From Nemophila menziesii (lineage: Eukaryota; Streptophyta; Magnoliopsida; Boraginales; Hydrophyllaceae), in NCBI GenBank assembly GCA_029959085.1, contig JARWIR010000008.1:21004001-21068000 (forward strand): DNA of 64,000 nt, in the 5' to 3' direction. A model generated the notes under the pieces. The model was not told where the DNA came from. It made no database searches and saw only the letters and a program-made list of their open reading frames with translations. Both the position numbers and the translations under genes were made by a program. This document shows positions 47,050 to 59,690 of the stretch, piece after piece (within the stretch, counting starts at the first letter, position 1; each line of letters opens with the position of its first letter).

Positions 47050-47770
47050 TTAGAAGTGTAGAGATCATGAAAGAATGTGAATCTGAAACTAGAATCCTCC
47101 AGATGCTCAAGGATGGTATAAAGAGGGATGGTGCATGAAAACTTTTATGACCTTTATTTTTATCACTATTTGGTGCATTTGGGTTGTTAGAATAAAGACC
47201 CTCTTTGAGAATACCAAATTTAAAACCAAATCTATTCATATTGTGAGAGATAGTCTTATGAAAGACTTCTTCGAAGTGATTGAGATGAAGTGAGGAAGGT
47301 TGTAATACCTGAAATAAGACATTTCATAGAGGTTATTAATAACTCTACTACGGGAGACTAGATGTCACATCTGGATATATTTTGTGATGCTTCGCTTGTT
47401 GATAATAGTGAGATTAATTATGATCATATGAAATGACTTTCTCCAACTCAACGGTTATATGCGAAGACAACAAGTTGTGGTGCGGTCTGAGTATTGAAGG
47501 AGAAGCGGCTGCGATTCCTGCAAAATTGTTGACTCTTTTAACGACGAGATGATTGTGATTCATATGGATTGTCTCGAGGTTGTTGGAAGCCTGAAATGCA
47601 CATCTAAAACTAGATGAAAAGCTCGCCTCTTATGCGTAAGATCAGAAATTCCGTCTCTTGTAAATCTCATATCTTAATTCAGCATGTCCTTTGATTTAGG
47701 AATAAGGTGAAGGATTTTTTAGCTAGATATTTTAGATATGATTTTTTTCAAATAATTGTTCATGGATCCA
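47050..47770 (+). pseudogene. LINE remnant, RNase H-like region
   Basis: The + strand frame at 47140-47290 gives IFITIWCIWVVRIKTLFENTKFK, the segment preceding the RNase H domain in plant LINEs. 47360-47470 gives LDIFCDASLVDNSEINYD and SPTQRLYAKTTSCGAV. Near 47690-47740 a frame gives FRNKVKDFLARYF, the end motif. Stops and frameshifts are frequent. Confidence 0.5.
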
Positions 47771-48019
47771 TATCCTTAATCTGATAAAAAAATGGAAAAA
47801 TCCAAAAATCAATTTAGTATCGGTTGAATTCGATTCAACTTTGCTAATTTCCTTCTAATGTTATGTCATCTTGTAGAAAAGAAAATCTTTTAAATAAAAG
47901 AAATATATAATGATGATAACCTGTCTTCTCTAACCAAAGTAAATCTGAAAAAGGAAAAACCATTCTCAATAGCTTAGACATTGAATTGAAAATCTGTCAT
48001 CTTAAGGAAAATTGTAGTA

Positions 48020-48212
48020 GAGTAATGATATTTGTCACCCTTTTTGTATCACTCTTTTATCACCTCCTACGTGTATGTCTACATGTACCAATGAATAGAT
48101 TTCTCTATCCTATTTAATTTTTCTCTATCTTCTATTCAAGGAAATCAATACATATATATATAGAATGGTGATAAAAGGGTGATATGAAAAGGGGTGACAT
48201 ATATCATTACTC
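48020..48212. mobile_element. MITE with perfect 9-bp target duplication, GAGTAATGATAT family
   Basis: The ends are GAGTAATGATATTTGTCACC and, reverse-complemented, GAGTAATGATATATGTCACC. ATTGTAGTA lies on both sides (48011-48019 and 48213-48221) without mismatch. This suggests a Mutator-type transposase mobilised it fairly recently. It has no coding capacity. Confidence 0.85.
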
Positions 48213-48282
48213 ATTGTAGTATTATTGTAACTGGTTTTTTTTTAAAGGTAATCAAACGATTACTACATAATTACTTATTTAA

Positions 48283-48283
<1 letters not shown>

Positions 48284-48332
<49 letters not shown>
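48284..48332. repeat. (TA)n microsatellite
   Basis: About 24 uninterrupted AT dinucleotides. Confidence 0.95.
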
Positions 48333-48335
<3 letters not shown>

Positions 48336-48828
48336 TTTATTTAAATACTTATTTAGAAGCCTGTCTATCATCCAATGACAGAATTTTCACTACAGATAAT
48401 GTGTGAATTTCATATATTTAAGCGTTCATATATCTATAGAATATATGGAAGAAGAATTTGGGACCCTATCTTTTAAGAAGGTAGTTGAACTTGGGGATAA
48501 GAGACCAAACTGATATAAATTAATGATAAGACTCACATTCAATATCTGCACGTTGAAGTCACTTTCCCACACTGAAGCTTTTGTCGAAATTCTACTTACA
48601 TGTATCGGTAAATAACTCCTATTCAATTTGTTACTTTAAGGTGAAATAGATGGACTTAGACAGAATATATATAATAACTACAAAAAATTTCCAACAACAC
48701 GGTAACACCCCCTCTTCCAATAGCCGTCATCGTCTTGCTTTAGCGCAATTTTAGCACCGACGTCAATTAGCTATAGACCAAATGGTTTAAGAATCTGAAC
48801 AACCGACCGAAAATAACTTTGCATTATA
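48333..48828. other. Intergenic, no gene recognised
   Basis: No feature seen. Confidence 0.35.
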
Positions 48829-48830
48829 TA

Positions 48831-49079
48831 CTTCCTCCGTCCATTTTTATTTGTCCTACTTTTTGTGGCACAAAGATTAAAAAAGACATTAAATACACTC
48901 CCTCTTTACTATATTATCCTTATTCATTAAGTAAAATGTCATTTAATGCACCATTGCTTTTAATAACTAGGAGTGATATTGGAAAAATGGAAAAAAAATG
49001 TCTTGATAATATAAAAAGGACAAATATTGTTGGACATCTTCTTTTAGAAAAAAAGACAAATAAAAGTGGACGGAGGGAG
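48831..49079. mobile_element. Stowaway MITE (Tc1/mariner type)
   Basis: The left end CTTCCTCCGTCCATTTTTAT and the reverse complement of the right end CTCCCTCCGTCCACTTTTAT match the Stowaway terminal consensus CTCCCTCCGTCC. The dinucleotide TA flanks it at 48829-48830 and 49080-49081. It is 249 bp with no frame. Confidence 0.92.
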
Positions 49080-49081
49080 TA

Positions 49082-50480
49082 AACAAACAACAATCACTAT
49101 TCCTATATCTGGCAATGTTCAAATCCCAAAGTTTGGTCACTTCAATGAGAGGAAATTAGGATATTAGTTAAAGATTGATAGTTGATAAGTTTATAAGAGG
49201 TGATTCTTCATCTAGAGAAACGGTTATCAAGGAAATTAAGTGGTGCATCTTTTCTATTTTATTTTCCTTGTTTCCTCATCATTCATTTTTAGATGATGAT
49301 TGACGGTGGACGATTATCTTGTATTAATATTAGTATGAGGTAGTTTTTTTTAGCTTCTTAGTTGCTATCTTTAGCCTTTTGGCTTAGGTAGGTAACTCTC
49401 TTGTATAGTGTACAGTTTTTTTATTATTACAACTGTTTACCTAACCCAAAAAAAAAAATTGATAGTTTAGATTTTACCAAAAAAAAAAAAAAAGGATTTA
49501 TAGTTAGTTAGAAGTGTTTAGATGAACAAATATATAGTAAGTGATGGTGTAATAGAAAGGATCTATAAGCTAAATTAGAGAAACAAACAAACTTTATTCA
49601 TCATATATCTTGAATTTTGTCTATTACATTGATCAATTTTATATTACTGCACTTATTACCTTTTTCCATCTCTACTACTCTGAACTAACTAGTCTTTTTT
49701 TTTTTGGACCCATTACTAACACAATAGGTATCGTGTTTCCTTCATGACCATGTTTGATTTGTAACAACGTGGGATTCGAGGTCTTGAGGCGGTATGCCGA
49801 GGATTAATTAGCTTCTCACAACGTATGATTTCAATCTCCTTACTTCGTCATTTTACGAGGTCCGGTGATCTTTTTGGCCTTTACTTTTGGAGGGGAACCA
49901 TATTTCCGGCTCATGAGACGCCGCATTTTTCTTTTGAGGTTTACATGGTATTTTCTTCCTATCTAATACCTCTTTAAATTATGATGTTCTTCTTATTTTA
50001 GGAGAAGATTGAGATTTTTGACTTATGACGGCATAATGTCCTTGTGAGAACTATTTGTCTGAGTATTGTTAATTTTTCGCATTGTTTCTTGGTTCGCATA
50101 TATTGGCACATCACTAAGATTTACTTTTCAAAGTTTGTCCTTTCCTTGAATCTCTCAACCAATGTAATTGTAACGCTGCTCCTATAAGATCTTCCACTAA
50201 GACTTGGTTCTTTACCTTTTCTAACAAAATTTGGGTTTCATGGCTCCTCATCGCAATACCCGGAGGATGCTCTCTCTTCCTTCAAGACTCAAGTGCCACC
50301 GGAAAGATGTTAATCTGAAAAAGAGAAATTACAAACCTTTTGAAGATTGTGGGCCTTTTGTCATGCATTTCAAGAAGTGGTTCACAAGGTTAACGATTCC
50401 TCCGTCGCTTATACTGCGGCAGTTGGAGCGATGGAAAAAAAGATTTCGATCAAGTAGTGCCGTCTCCCAAGGTGTTATGA
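49082..50480. other. Intergenic, no gene recognised
   Basis: Poly-A runs at 49449 and 49480. An 84-codon frame (50231-50485, MGFMAPHRNTRR...) is basic and without a recognised domain. It may be a transposon fragment or chance. Confidence 0.35.
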
Positions 50481-50499
50481 ATTAGTCTACTAATCAACA

Positions 50500-50900
50500 C
50501 CTTGAGAGATCAATACCTACAAGTGTACCGGTCATTAACAAGTAATAAGCAAGTATTAGAGTATTGTTCTCCACAGCGACTATAAAGTTAAGCTCGTGTG
50601 AAGTAACTAAGATAAAAGGAGGGGAGTAAAATGCAAATATGAGAAGGTAGCTCGAGACGATAGTATTCACCACTAGTTATGACTTGAGATAATTCTTGAC
50701 TTAAGGGTGAATAGGGGATGTGTTGTTAGTCGGGATTCAACACTCTCCCTATCTCCCTTCCGGGTAGCTTAAGAATCTACCTAACAATACTAGAGACCTC
50801 TTATGGTGATCTCTAAGTGAATGCTCAACGATAAGTCTCTTACCCTGTGGACTATCCGGCTAGTCAAGCTGTCTAGATCAATGTTATAACCTATGTCCAA
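50500..50900 (-). repeat. LTR fragment, related to 46470-46990
   Basis: It begins ACAAGTGTACCGGTCATTAA, continues AAGTAATAAGCAAG and GTTCTCCACAGCGACT, and later TCTCCCTATCTCCCTTCCGG. It follows the same layout as the fragment at 46470-46990 and the reversed solo LTR at 23310-24779. No coding capacity and no clear edges. Confidence 0.4.
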
Positions 50901-51099
50901 TATCCAACCCCCCTCCATGGTGCAATTTTATAACTATCCCATAGTGTTTGATACATACACCAAAAAATTGATTTGCATTAAATATGTCAGGATAACACAT
51001 AACACTAATTGTGCCAACATAATTCTCCTAAATAACGATAGAGTCTTTGCTTTCCATCTCGATAACTTATCTCTCATATGCTCTGTAATCTTCTTGTAA

Positions 51100-51660
51100 A
51101 ACCCCTTCGGCAAATGACTTGATTAAACTGGCGCCCGTAAGTACGTACGAAGTGATTCGCTTAAAAATAATCCTCTTTGCTTCGCTAACTCCGTCTTTAA
51201 CATTCTCGTTACATTCCTTGAAAAATAGATAAATGACTTATTTGCACTTATGTACTGCCCCGCCTATTAATAAATTACCTCCACGATATGTGACAAAGAC
51301 GCTTCCCCAAACAGTATTACATCGTTCAAAAGAATATAGTTTTGGTCCATTTTGATCCATGCGTATAGGCTTCCATCTTCCTTTAATACATAACTCCTGT
51401 ATAAGTAGAGATAACTGCTCGATACCCAAAATAAAAATATACGGAGATTGAGGATTCCCTTTGCGAATCCCTCGAAAGTTGCAAACGAGGGTAAGGGCTC
51501 CCTATTCCATAATACACGCGTCTCATTGGAAGCCATGCTCGACATAATAAATGAAACCCATGTTTTCGGGAAGCCGAAGTGCCTAAATGTGTCTTCAATA
51601 AACTCCCACCTGAGCTTGTCATAGGCTTTCTCTAGGTCTATTTTCACTGCCATCATTCCT
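51100..51660 (-). pseudogene. LINE reverse transcriptase fragment
   Basis: The - strand frame reads MMAVKIDLEKAYDKLRWEFI then FGFPKTWVSFIM and TRVLWNREPLPSF, the catalytic-aspartate block and following strands of a plant L1-type reverse transcriptase. A frameshift near 51470 moves the reading to GIEQLSLLIQELCIKGRWKP and then to NDVILFGEAS, the remains of the second active-site block. Both ends are missing. The frame is broken and inactive. Confidence 0.8.
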
Positions 51661-51717
51661 GCTCTCCCTTTAACTATCTTATCTTATGGTCCACCTCTAG
51701 GAGTAAGACTATGTTAT

Positions 51718-51888
51718 CTGTAATGCAACGATATCACCCATTTTTTACTTTAACCTTGTATCACTTCCTATGTGGTTCTTGTAAACACAAATAAAATCGT
51801 TTCTCTTTCCTAATTATTAATTTTTTTTTATGCCACATAGGAGGTGATTCAAAGGTGAAACGAAAATAGGTGATATATAGCATTGCTC
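51718..51888. mobile_element. Degenerate MITE, relative of the GAGTAATGATAT family
   Basis: The left end, GTAATGCAACGATATCACCC, pairs with the reverse complement of the right end, GAGCAATGCTATATATCACC. The inner arms share CACTTCCTATGTGG and, inverted, CACCTCCTATGTGGC. The 9-bp flanks do not match well. The left edge adjoins the LINE fragment at 51100-51660. Confidence 0.5.
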
Positions 51889-52141
51889 AATTTTAATATA
51901 ATAATAATGATCTAATAATATTAATTTCTTTTGGTATGTTAAAACTCTAATATAAGTATTTTTTATTTTTCTTATTTTATGTAATAGACTAATTGGATAA
52001 TAATAATTTGATGATATTGAACCCACTGGATTAATTTGATTGAATGTCTCAAAAATCGAATTGTACAATTCATAGCCTTTAAACATGCATCTATTTTTAA
52101 GATGACTGGGTCAAACTAGATGCAAAACTTTTATTAAATAT

Positions 52142-52326
52142 GTTCAGTTATTGGACTTATAAGCCCAGTGGGCTAGGTTTCTAATACCCAAACCAGACTT
52201 ATAAGCCCACCATAGATAAAACCAAATACCATTATCATCTAAACCCTAATATATAGCCTATCACGCCCACTCCCTCGAAGAATAGAGGTAATCGTCATCT
52301 AGGGTTTCAGCAACCATTCGACTGCC
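52142..52326 (+). promoter_or_regulatory. eL37 promoter: site II elements and telo-box
   Basis: Site II sequences (TGGGCT or its inverse AGCCCA) lie at 52162-52167, 52169-52174 and 52204-52209. A telo-box, AAACCCTAA, is at 52241-52249, followed by a TATATAG stretch at 52250-52256. The combination of site II elements and a telo-box is characteristic of plant ribosomal protein genes and ties expression to growth and cell division. Confidence 0.8.
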
Positions 52327-53475
<1,149 letters not shown>

Positions 53476-55744
53476 AGAAGGTGATTTTGGAGGAGAGTAG
53501 TCTCTTTATTGTAGTGTCATTTACTATTTCTACAAGTTTTTTTATTTTAGACATATTTAATGAAGTTTTGGGAACATGATTTCATGTGTTTTCTGCTCGT
53601 TTGGAGCTTTCTTGTGTTAACAATTTGTGATATGTATTTCAATATGTTTTTGATAGAAATGGATTCATGGTAGACAATAACTTGGTTTTGCATCTCTATT
53701 CAGCTTTTCAGCTTTGTCATGTGACTTGTGTGCATTTGCATTTCAGTCTCTCCATTGAGATTTAATACAAGTGATGGTGATGCATGAACATTATCCATAG
53801 ATCGGCAAAGGATTAGTAGGAACCTGCAAGTGATAATAAATCTTTGACAATTTCACGTCTTATATTGTACCTGGCAATACTTTTGCCTTTACATGTGAGC
53901 GAAGACGACCAAGCACAAATTAGGGATATGGCTAAAGGAGGAAAACTTAATTTACAATAGCATACCTTATAAACAAATAGATCAAATTTCTTAATACTAT
54001 TATGGGGCGCCTATGTGGGGTGTGTTTTTGCTTCAATTCGAGGAGCAATTGTGTAATATTGAAATCTTTTAAATTTAACAAAAGTATAAAACTAACCCCT
54101 AGAGTTTTACAACTTTCCAAATTTAAACGCAACACCATTGAAGAACCCAAATTATGTTAAACGAATTGACATTAAAAATTTAAACTTGATTTCAACCAAA
54201 ACTCATCATTTTTACATATTTTCAGTTTTGCATTTATATTTATTGCGTGTATATTATTCCGTGATGAATTGGAAATAGAACATTTGGTAAGGAATGTTGT
54301 GTGAGTTTCGTGGGACTTATGATTTGCTCTTATATTGTAATTGTTTTATTTATTTTGTCGGTACTCATGGTGATAATTGGAGAAGAATAATTAAGGGGGA
54401 TGGTGCATTAGTGGAGTTGTGATGTATAAAAACTTTTTTTTTGGGTTTTGGGGTTGGGGTTGGGTTGGTTTGATATAGTAAATTTAAAATTTAAGGATTT
54501 AATTATAAAAATAACTCTTTAAAAAATGCTTAATTACAAAAAACGTAACACGTGGTACTTAACTTCTGAATTAACAAATTAACCATTTTATAAATCTAGG
54601 TATCACATTGTGTATTTCAAAGTTTGGGTCCTCATTTATCCAAATGCGTAAACCACATGTAACGTACGAGACATTTCTCTTTAAAGTAATAAACTATTTA
54701 CAACATCCAAAATATTTACAACAAAAACAAGTCGAAAACTAAGGGCTAACATCATTCGAACAACTCCTTTCCATCTTAAGCCTACCAGGAAAATTGAAAA
54801 TGTGGAGCAATGAGGACATCCAAAACCAAAACGGAGTATTTTAATATCGAAAACGAACTAGCACTTTTCAAAGCGTATAACGTCAAAAAGCATTATTCCT
54901 CTATCATATCCATAAACACAAGTTTCGAACTCAGAGAAACTCAAAATTGTAGATAAACTCGTATGCCAATATATCTTAGATGAGATGCCTTCAAAAGTAG
55001 ACACGAGTTAACGAGATTCCATAAGCGTTACAACTGGTAGAAACACAACACCCGCGACCCTAACTCTTGAAGATTTGCACCTTTCCAATTTTGATACCAT
55101 TTCACTCCAACCAAAAGCAAACCACACACTAAAATAGATATTAAATAAGGATAATGATTTTGCCGGTGATTAAATGAGAAGAAATCCTTGAAACAGTCGA
55201 GTCGATTTTAGCGGTGAAATAAAAAATAAGCAAACATTTACAAAAATGAATAGGTAATCTAAATAAAAATAACTAAAAAGAGATAAAAATATAACAAGCA
55301 AAAGTTAAAGTTCACTGTAATTTCATGAATGATTGATAGGGAATTTTGTAAATTAGATAAGATTGGCAAAATTTGATAAAAATAATTTAAAAAAAGGCAG
55401 TGGAATTACTAGAGAGAGGATATTTTTGTCGAAAAAACACACATATTGAAACTCTCAACACGATCCTCGTCAACCTATCCATGTCAGCCAACACTTAAAT
55501 GGGAAAAAGTCATGCCGATGTCAATAATGTTGCAAATTAGATTCTGTTGTGCCTAGATATCCTAGCAATACAGTCTGCCATACTGTTAGGGGCTTAGGAA
55601 ATATGATAAAAGGTATTAGAGCGTACTGATATCCTACATAGTAGAGGTTGGATAGACCATTAGACCCCGAACCTCTAATGCATCGTCAACCTAGTTACCT
55701 TGAGAATTTTTAATTCGAAGTATTCGGTTTGTATTCCTTCTGAA
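53476..55744. other. Intergenic, 3' flank of eL37 onward
   Basis: The first part probably contains the eL37 3' untranslated region. A short G-rich run (GGGGTTGGGGTTGGG) lies at about 54451-54467. No gene is recognised. Confidence 0.4.
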
Positions 55745-55990
55745 TATAGTTGATTAAAAGAAAATAATTGTATTTTTATCGCTATATTTAAGCCATCCTT
55801 TCCTCGCTCTATCATACCAGTATTTCTCCTCAGCGTCATAGGTCTTCTTTATTTCCTGTTTTAGTTCCATTTGTTCTGCTGTAATTTGATGTGTTATAGG
55901 TTGTTCCTCGAGATAGGTTAATCTGTCTGTAATTTGTTTAATCTTCAAGGCATTGTTACGAAAGTTTCGTCTACTCCATGCAGTCAGAGA
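55745..55990 (-). pseudogene. LINE fragment, endonuclease-RT linker
   Basis: The - strand frame reads SRRNFRNNALKIKQITDRLTYLEE, then EEKYWYDRARKGWLKYSDKNT, the sequence that normally links the endonuclease and reverse transcriptase of plant L1 elements (W..GDKNTKFFH type). It ends there. No other part of the element is adjacent. Confidence 0.7.
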
Positions 55991-56214
55991 AGTAACGGTA
56001 TTAGCTGAAAGCCATGATTTTCAACATTTTTTATTAGTTTTACATGAATAGAGGATGATAATATTTTTATATTTTGAGAAATAATCATTACAGTATTTAG
56101 GATAATTGGATGGAGATCATAAAATAATATGAACAGATTTTTACACTGATAAAAATGATATTATATTTTTGACTAAATAACAAATTTATATTAGAGAAAA
56201 GGATTCCAATTATT

Positions 56215-56565
56215 TCCGTTCACATCAGTATGGGTTACGGTGGGTAGTAAAGAAAGTTTATATAGAGATATATATTGAGACGGACTCGAAAAGCTCCATG
56301 CAGTAGTGAAGTGAAAGGTGGTGGGAGCTCAAGTTGTCGCCTCTCACATATAGGAGTGAGTGTCGGAATATAGTGCAAGACTATTCAAGCTTTGTGATAA
56401 CCTACGTGTTTCGCGAAGCTAACCTAAGTGCGAATAAGCTAGCTAAGGAAGATACGCGTGCGGGTTCTACGCTAGTTGAGCTACAAGAACCTTCTGACTA
56501 TATGTGCTACTTCATTACAAGAGATAGGAGTGAATGTTCAACTGTTAAGATAGTCTAGGGTCTAC
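56215..56565 (+). pseudogene. LINE RNase H-like domain fragment
   Basis: The + strand frames read DIYIETDSKSSMQ, then after stops RNIVQDYSSFVITYVFREANLSANKLAKED, the last acidic strand and closing motif of the domain. It is on the opposite strand from the adjacent linker fragment at 55745-55990, so the two are separate insertions or an inverted copy. Confidence 0.65.
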
Positions 56566-57090
56566 GATAAATAAATGTTAACAAATTGATGATTACCGGT
56601 TTTTAAGCCTCTTATGTATGGAAAAAAATCTCAATAGTTTCTTGTATATTAATGTTTCTATAAATTGTCCCATTATTGTAGTCCTTTATCTATTTGGAAG
56701 ATAGTCTTTTATTTATGGTTGTTTAAGTCTCACGTGTTTCTTCATATTTTTAATTAAACAACTATTTAATAAGTTAGTAACACATATATAATTAATTAAT
56801 CAAAAGACGTAAAACGTACTGTGACAACATACTACATACTTAAACTTAAATCTAAACGGAATCTTGGCTGTCCAATGAAGGTCTGTGATGGATATACATA
56901 ATGCATTGGCCGTTGAAGAGAATAAAACAATTAAGAAAAAAGACTAGTAATAATCCTACTTAGGTGGGACAACTGTCATTTGTTTGTTTCTATGGTGTCC
57001 GCAGATTTAATTTGAACAACAACCAAAACAAAAACAAATCCATCATTTTTCTCATATTTTTTTTTGTTTTTTTCCTTTGTATTAATTATT
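56566..57090. other. Upstream region of the Rab gene
   Basis: AT-rich sequence; it should contain the Rab promoter and 5' leader. No named element is identified. Confidence 0.35.
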
Positions 57091-58839
57091 ATGGCTTCTC
57101 GTAGACGTATGCTTCTCAAGGTTATCATCCTCGGCGATAGTGGGTAATGTTTAATTTCCGTGTTTGATCATACGATTATTACCAATCTAATTCTGTTGAA
57201 AACTTATGTTATTATGTTTCTTTATGTTGATTCATAAACTCTGAATCTAATGTGCTAAATAAAATTTAAATGTTAAAATAATTATATTCATATTTAAGTT
57301 CCATGATCATTATTATGAATTATTGTCAAGTTTAGCTTCCAGAACAAATTACCAGTTTCAGTTTTACTTGTATTATTTACACCATTGGTCCCTGTTTATG
57401 CTAAATATCCACATATACCTTGTCTTTAAACGTAGAACACACACCTTTTGCAAATCTACCCCTTCACGGGGGTATTTTTGTTATTGTTGGAGTAACAAAT
57501 GTTTATATTTGTCACTCTTTGAAATAAATACACGAGTATATTTTAGTTATTTCGCATGATACAGCTAACAATGGTGCAATTACCCTTCATATTTTGCACC
57601 AAACGAAATTAGGAACAAAAGAAAAAGAGAAAGTAAAAAAAAAAAGGTTTAATATTGTTTATTTAAAAAAGTATTGGAAATTTGGAATTAATTGATTGAT
57701 GATATATCAGTGTGTATTGTGCTGACTTAACTTTGTCTGATCTTCTATAGGGTCGGGAAGACATCTTTGATGAACCAGTATGTTTGTAATCTCTTCTCAT
57801 CTCAATTCTTTGTTTTCTTTAGCGCTTCAAATATTTCTTAAGACCTTATCTTTGAATTGTTGTCTCTTCAGGTATGTGAATCGTAAATTTAGCAATCAAT
57901 ATAAGGCGACAATTGGAGCTGATTTCTTGACAAAAGAGGTTCAGATTGAAGATAGGTTGTTCACATTGCAGGTTATACATTTTTCCAATTTTGTACTTTT
58001 GTTTGAATGATATTTCATTTTCGCTATTCCTTTTTGTTCCACTCTTCATTTTCACTATTTGGTTTGATTCATGTTTAAGAGTTTATTATAGCTGGTGATA
58101 TCTGGTTCTTGCAGATTTGGGATACAGCAGGACAAGAAAGGTTTCAAAGCCTTGGGGTGGCATTTTACCGTGGGGCAGATTGTTGTGTTCTTGTATATGA
58201 TGTAAATGTAATGAAATCATTCGAAAATCTCAACAATTGGCGAGAAGAATTTCTGATTCAGGTATTTATTTACTTTTTAAATGGCTTAAAAGCTAACACA
58301 ATTTTGACTAATAAAAATGGGTTCACTTTTTGTTTTCTTGATGTTTAGGCTTGCCCATCCGACCCGGAAAACTTTCCGTTTGTTGTATTGGGGAATAAGA
58401 TAGATGTTGATGGTGGAAATAGTAGAGTGGTAAGTTCAATTCTCCTCCTCTAGTTCACTTATATACACTTTGATAGTGTTTTAAAACGAGTTGTTTAAAT
58501 CTCAGGTTTCTGAGAAGAAAGCAAAAGCATGGTGTGCTTCTAAGGGAAATATACCTTACTTTGAGACATCTGCAAAACAAGGATTTAACGTTGACGCTGC
58601 TTTTCAACGTATAGCCACAAACGCGCTAAAAAATGAACCTGAAGAAGAAATGTCAGTTTTTCTTTACCGAATTTATGACATTTAATCTATTTAGTATGAT
58701 TTTAAATAATATTCATACTATTTTTTTACAAAACTTCTGAGTTACTAATATGTGTGTTAATGGTGACAGGTACCTTCCTGATACAATCGATGTTGGTGGA
58801 GGAGGACGGCAGCAAAGATCGACAGGATGTGAATGCTGA
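57091..58839 (+). CDS. RABG3: Rab7-type small GTPase, RABG3c/d-like
   Basis: Seven exons: 57091-57143, 57751-57777 (27 bp), 57872-57971, 58115-58261, 58349-58429, 58506-58651 and 58770-58839. All have GT-AG junctions and encode 207 aa. All GTP-binding motifs are present: P-loop GDSGVGKT (15-22), switch I around T40 in [16 protein letters not shown] (62-68), NKID (125-128) and ETSAK (156-160). The C-terminus CEC is a double geranylgeranylation signal. Rab7 proteins act on late endosomes and the tonoplast and drive fusion with the vacuole. The N-terminus [10 protein letters not shown] and the phrases [14 protein letters not shown] and [10 protein letters not shown] fit the RABG3c/d subgroup better than RABG3f. 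No damage is seen. Confidence 0.95.
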
Positions 58840-59545
58840 AAGGATTGTGAGTTAGGTTTGGTCATAGATTTATCGATTCTTGATTTATGGATATTTGTAT
58901 TCTATATCCAGCTATTATTATACAGGAGATTCTAAGAGCAATATATAGTTTGGCTACTAATTTGTATTTAGCTCTTAACATACCTCACGGTCTTCTATCT
59001 AACTTATTATTACAATCATCTTATGCTTCAAGTATTTCAGAATCTGATTACAGCCTCTACAACTGTGGGTGCTTATACTAGAAACCAGTTAACCAGATTT
59101 TCTAGACATGCCATATCATATTTTTCTAAAAATTGATCCTGTTTGGTTCTTGAAAATGAAGACTATTTTCTATTTTGAAAGCGATAAAAAAAACATGTTT
59201 TGATAACCAGTTGGGTTAGATTAACTAGCTAACGCCTTGCTACTTTTTTATATTCCCGTGGAAATAGTCGTGGTGAGCCTAGACCACCCACGTAAAAAAA
59301 AATGTTTGGATAGGAACATGATGAATTCATAATTTTCAAGTTTTCTTTTACCAATATTGAAACACGATGACAATCCTGTTATATTTTAGAAAACATAAAA
59401 ATTACGGTGATCTTCAGGGACATTGATCTTTCGAACAACTCCAAATGACTTTTCTCTTCAATCTTTTACACCGCCTGCTTTTTAACATTTTCTAGTTAGT
59501 CAACGCCATGTTAACAACTTTTGCCACATCAGCAAATTTGACTTG
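58840..59545. other. 3' flank of the Rab gene
   Basis: Probable 3' untranslated region followed by AT-rich sequence. The 64-codon frame at 58887-59081 has no recognised domain. Confidence 0.35.
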
Positions 59546-59546
59546 G

Positions 59547-59547
<1 letters not shown>

Positions 59548-59589
<42 letters not shown>
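59548..59589. repeat. (TA)n microsatellite
   Basis: About 20 uninterrupted TA dinucleotides. Confidence 0.95.
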
Positions 59590-59592
<3 letters not shown>

Positions 59593-59690
59593 CGGGAGGA
59601 GAGGTGACACCTCACTTTTAAAAGTGAGGTAGCGCCCTTTAATATATTAAAAAACGTAATAATAAAATACTCTCCCCTCCTGCAGCCACT
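59590..59690. repeat. Small inverted repeat, possibly a MITE end
   Basis: GGGAGGAGAGG near 59595 pairs with CTCTCCCCTCC near 59672. Inside it, CCTCACTTTTAAAAGTGAGG is a perfect 20-bp palindrome at about 59611-59630. It immediately follows the TA tract. Confidence 0.6.
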
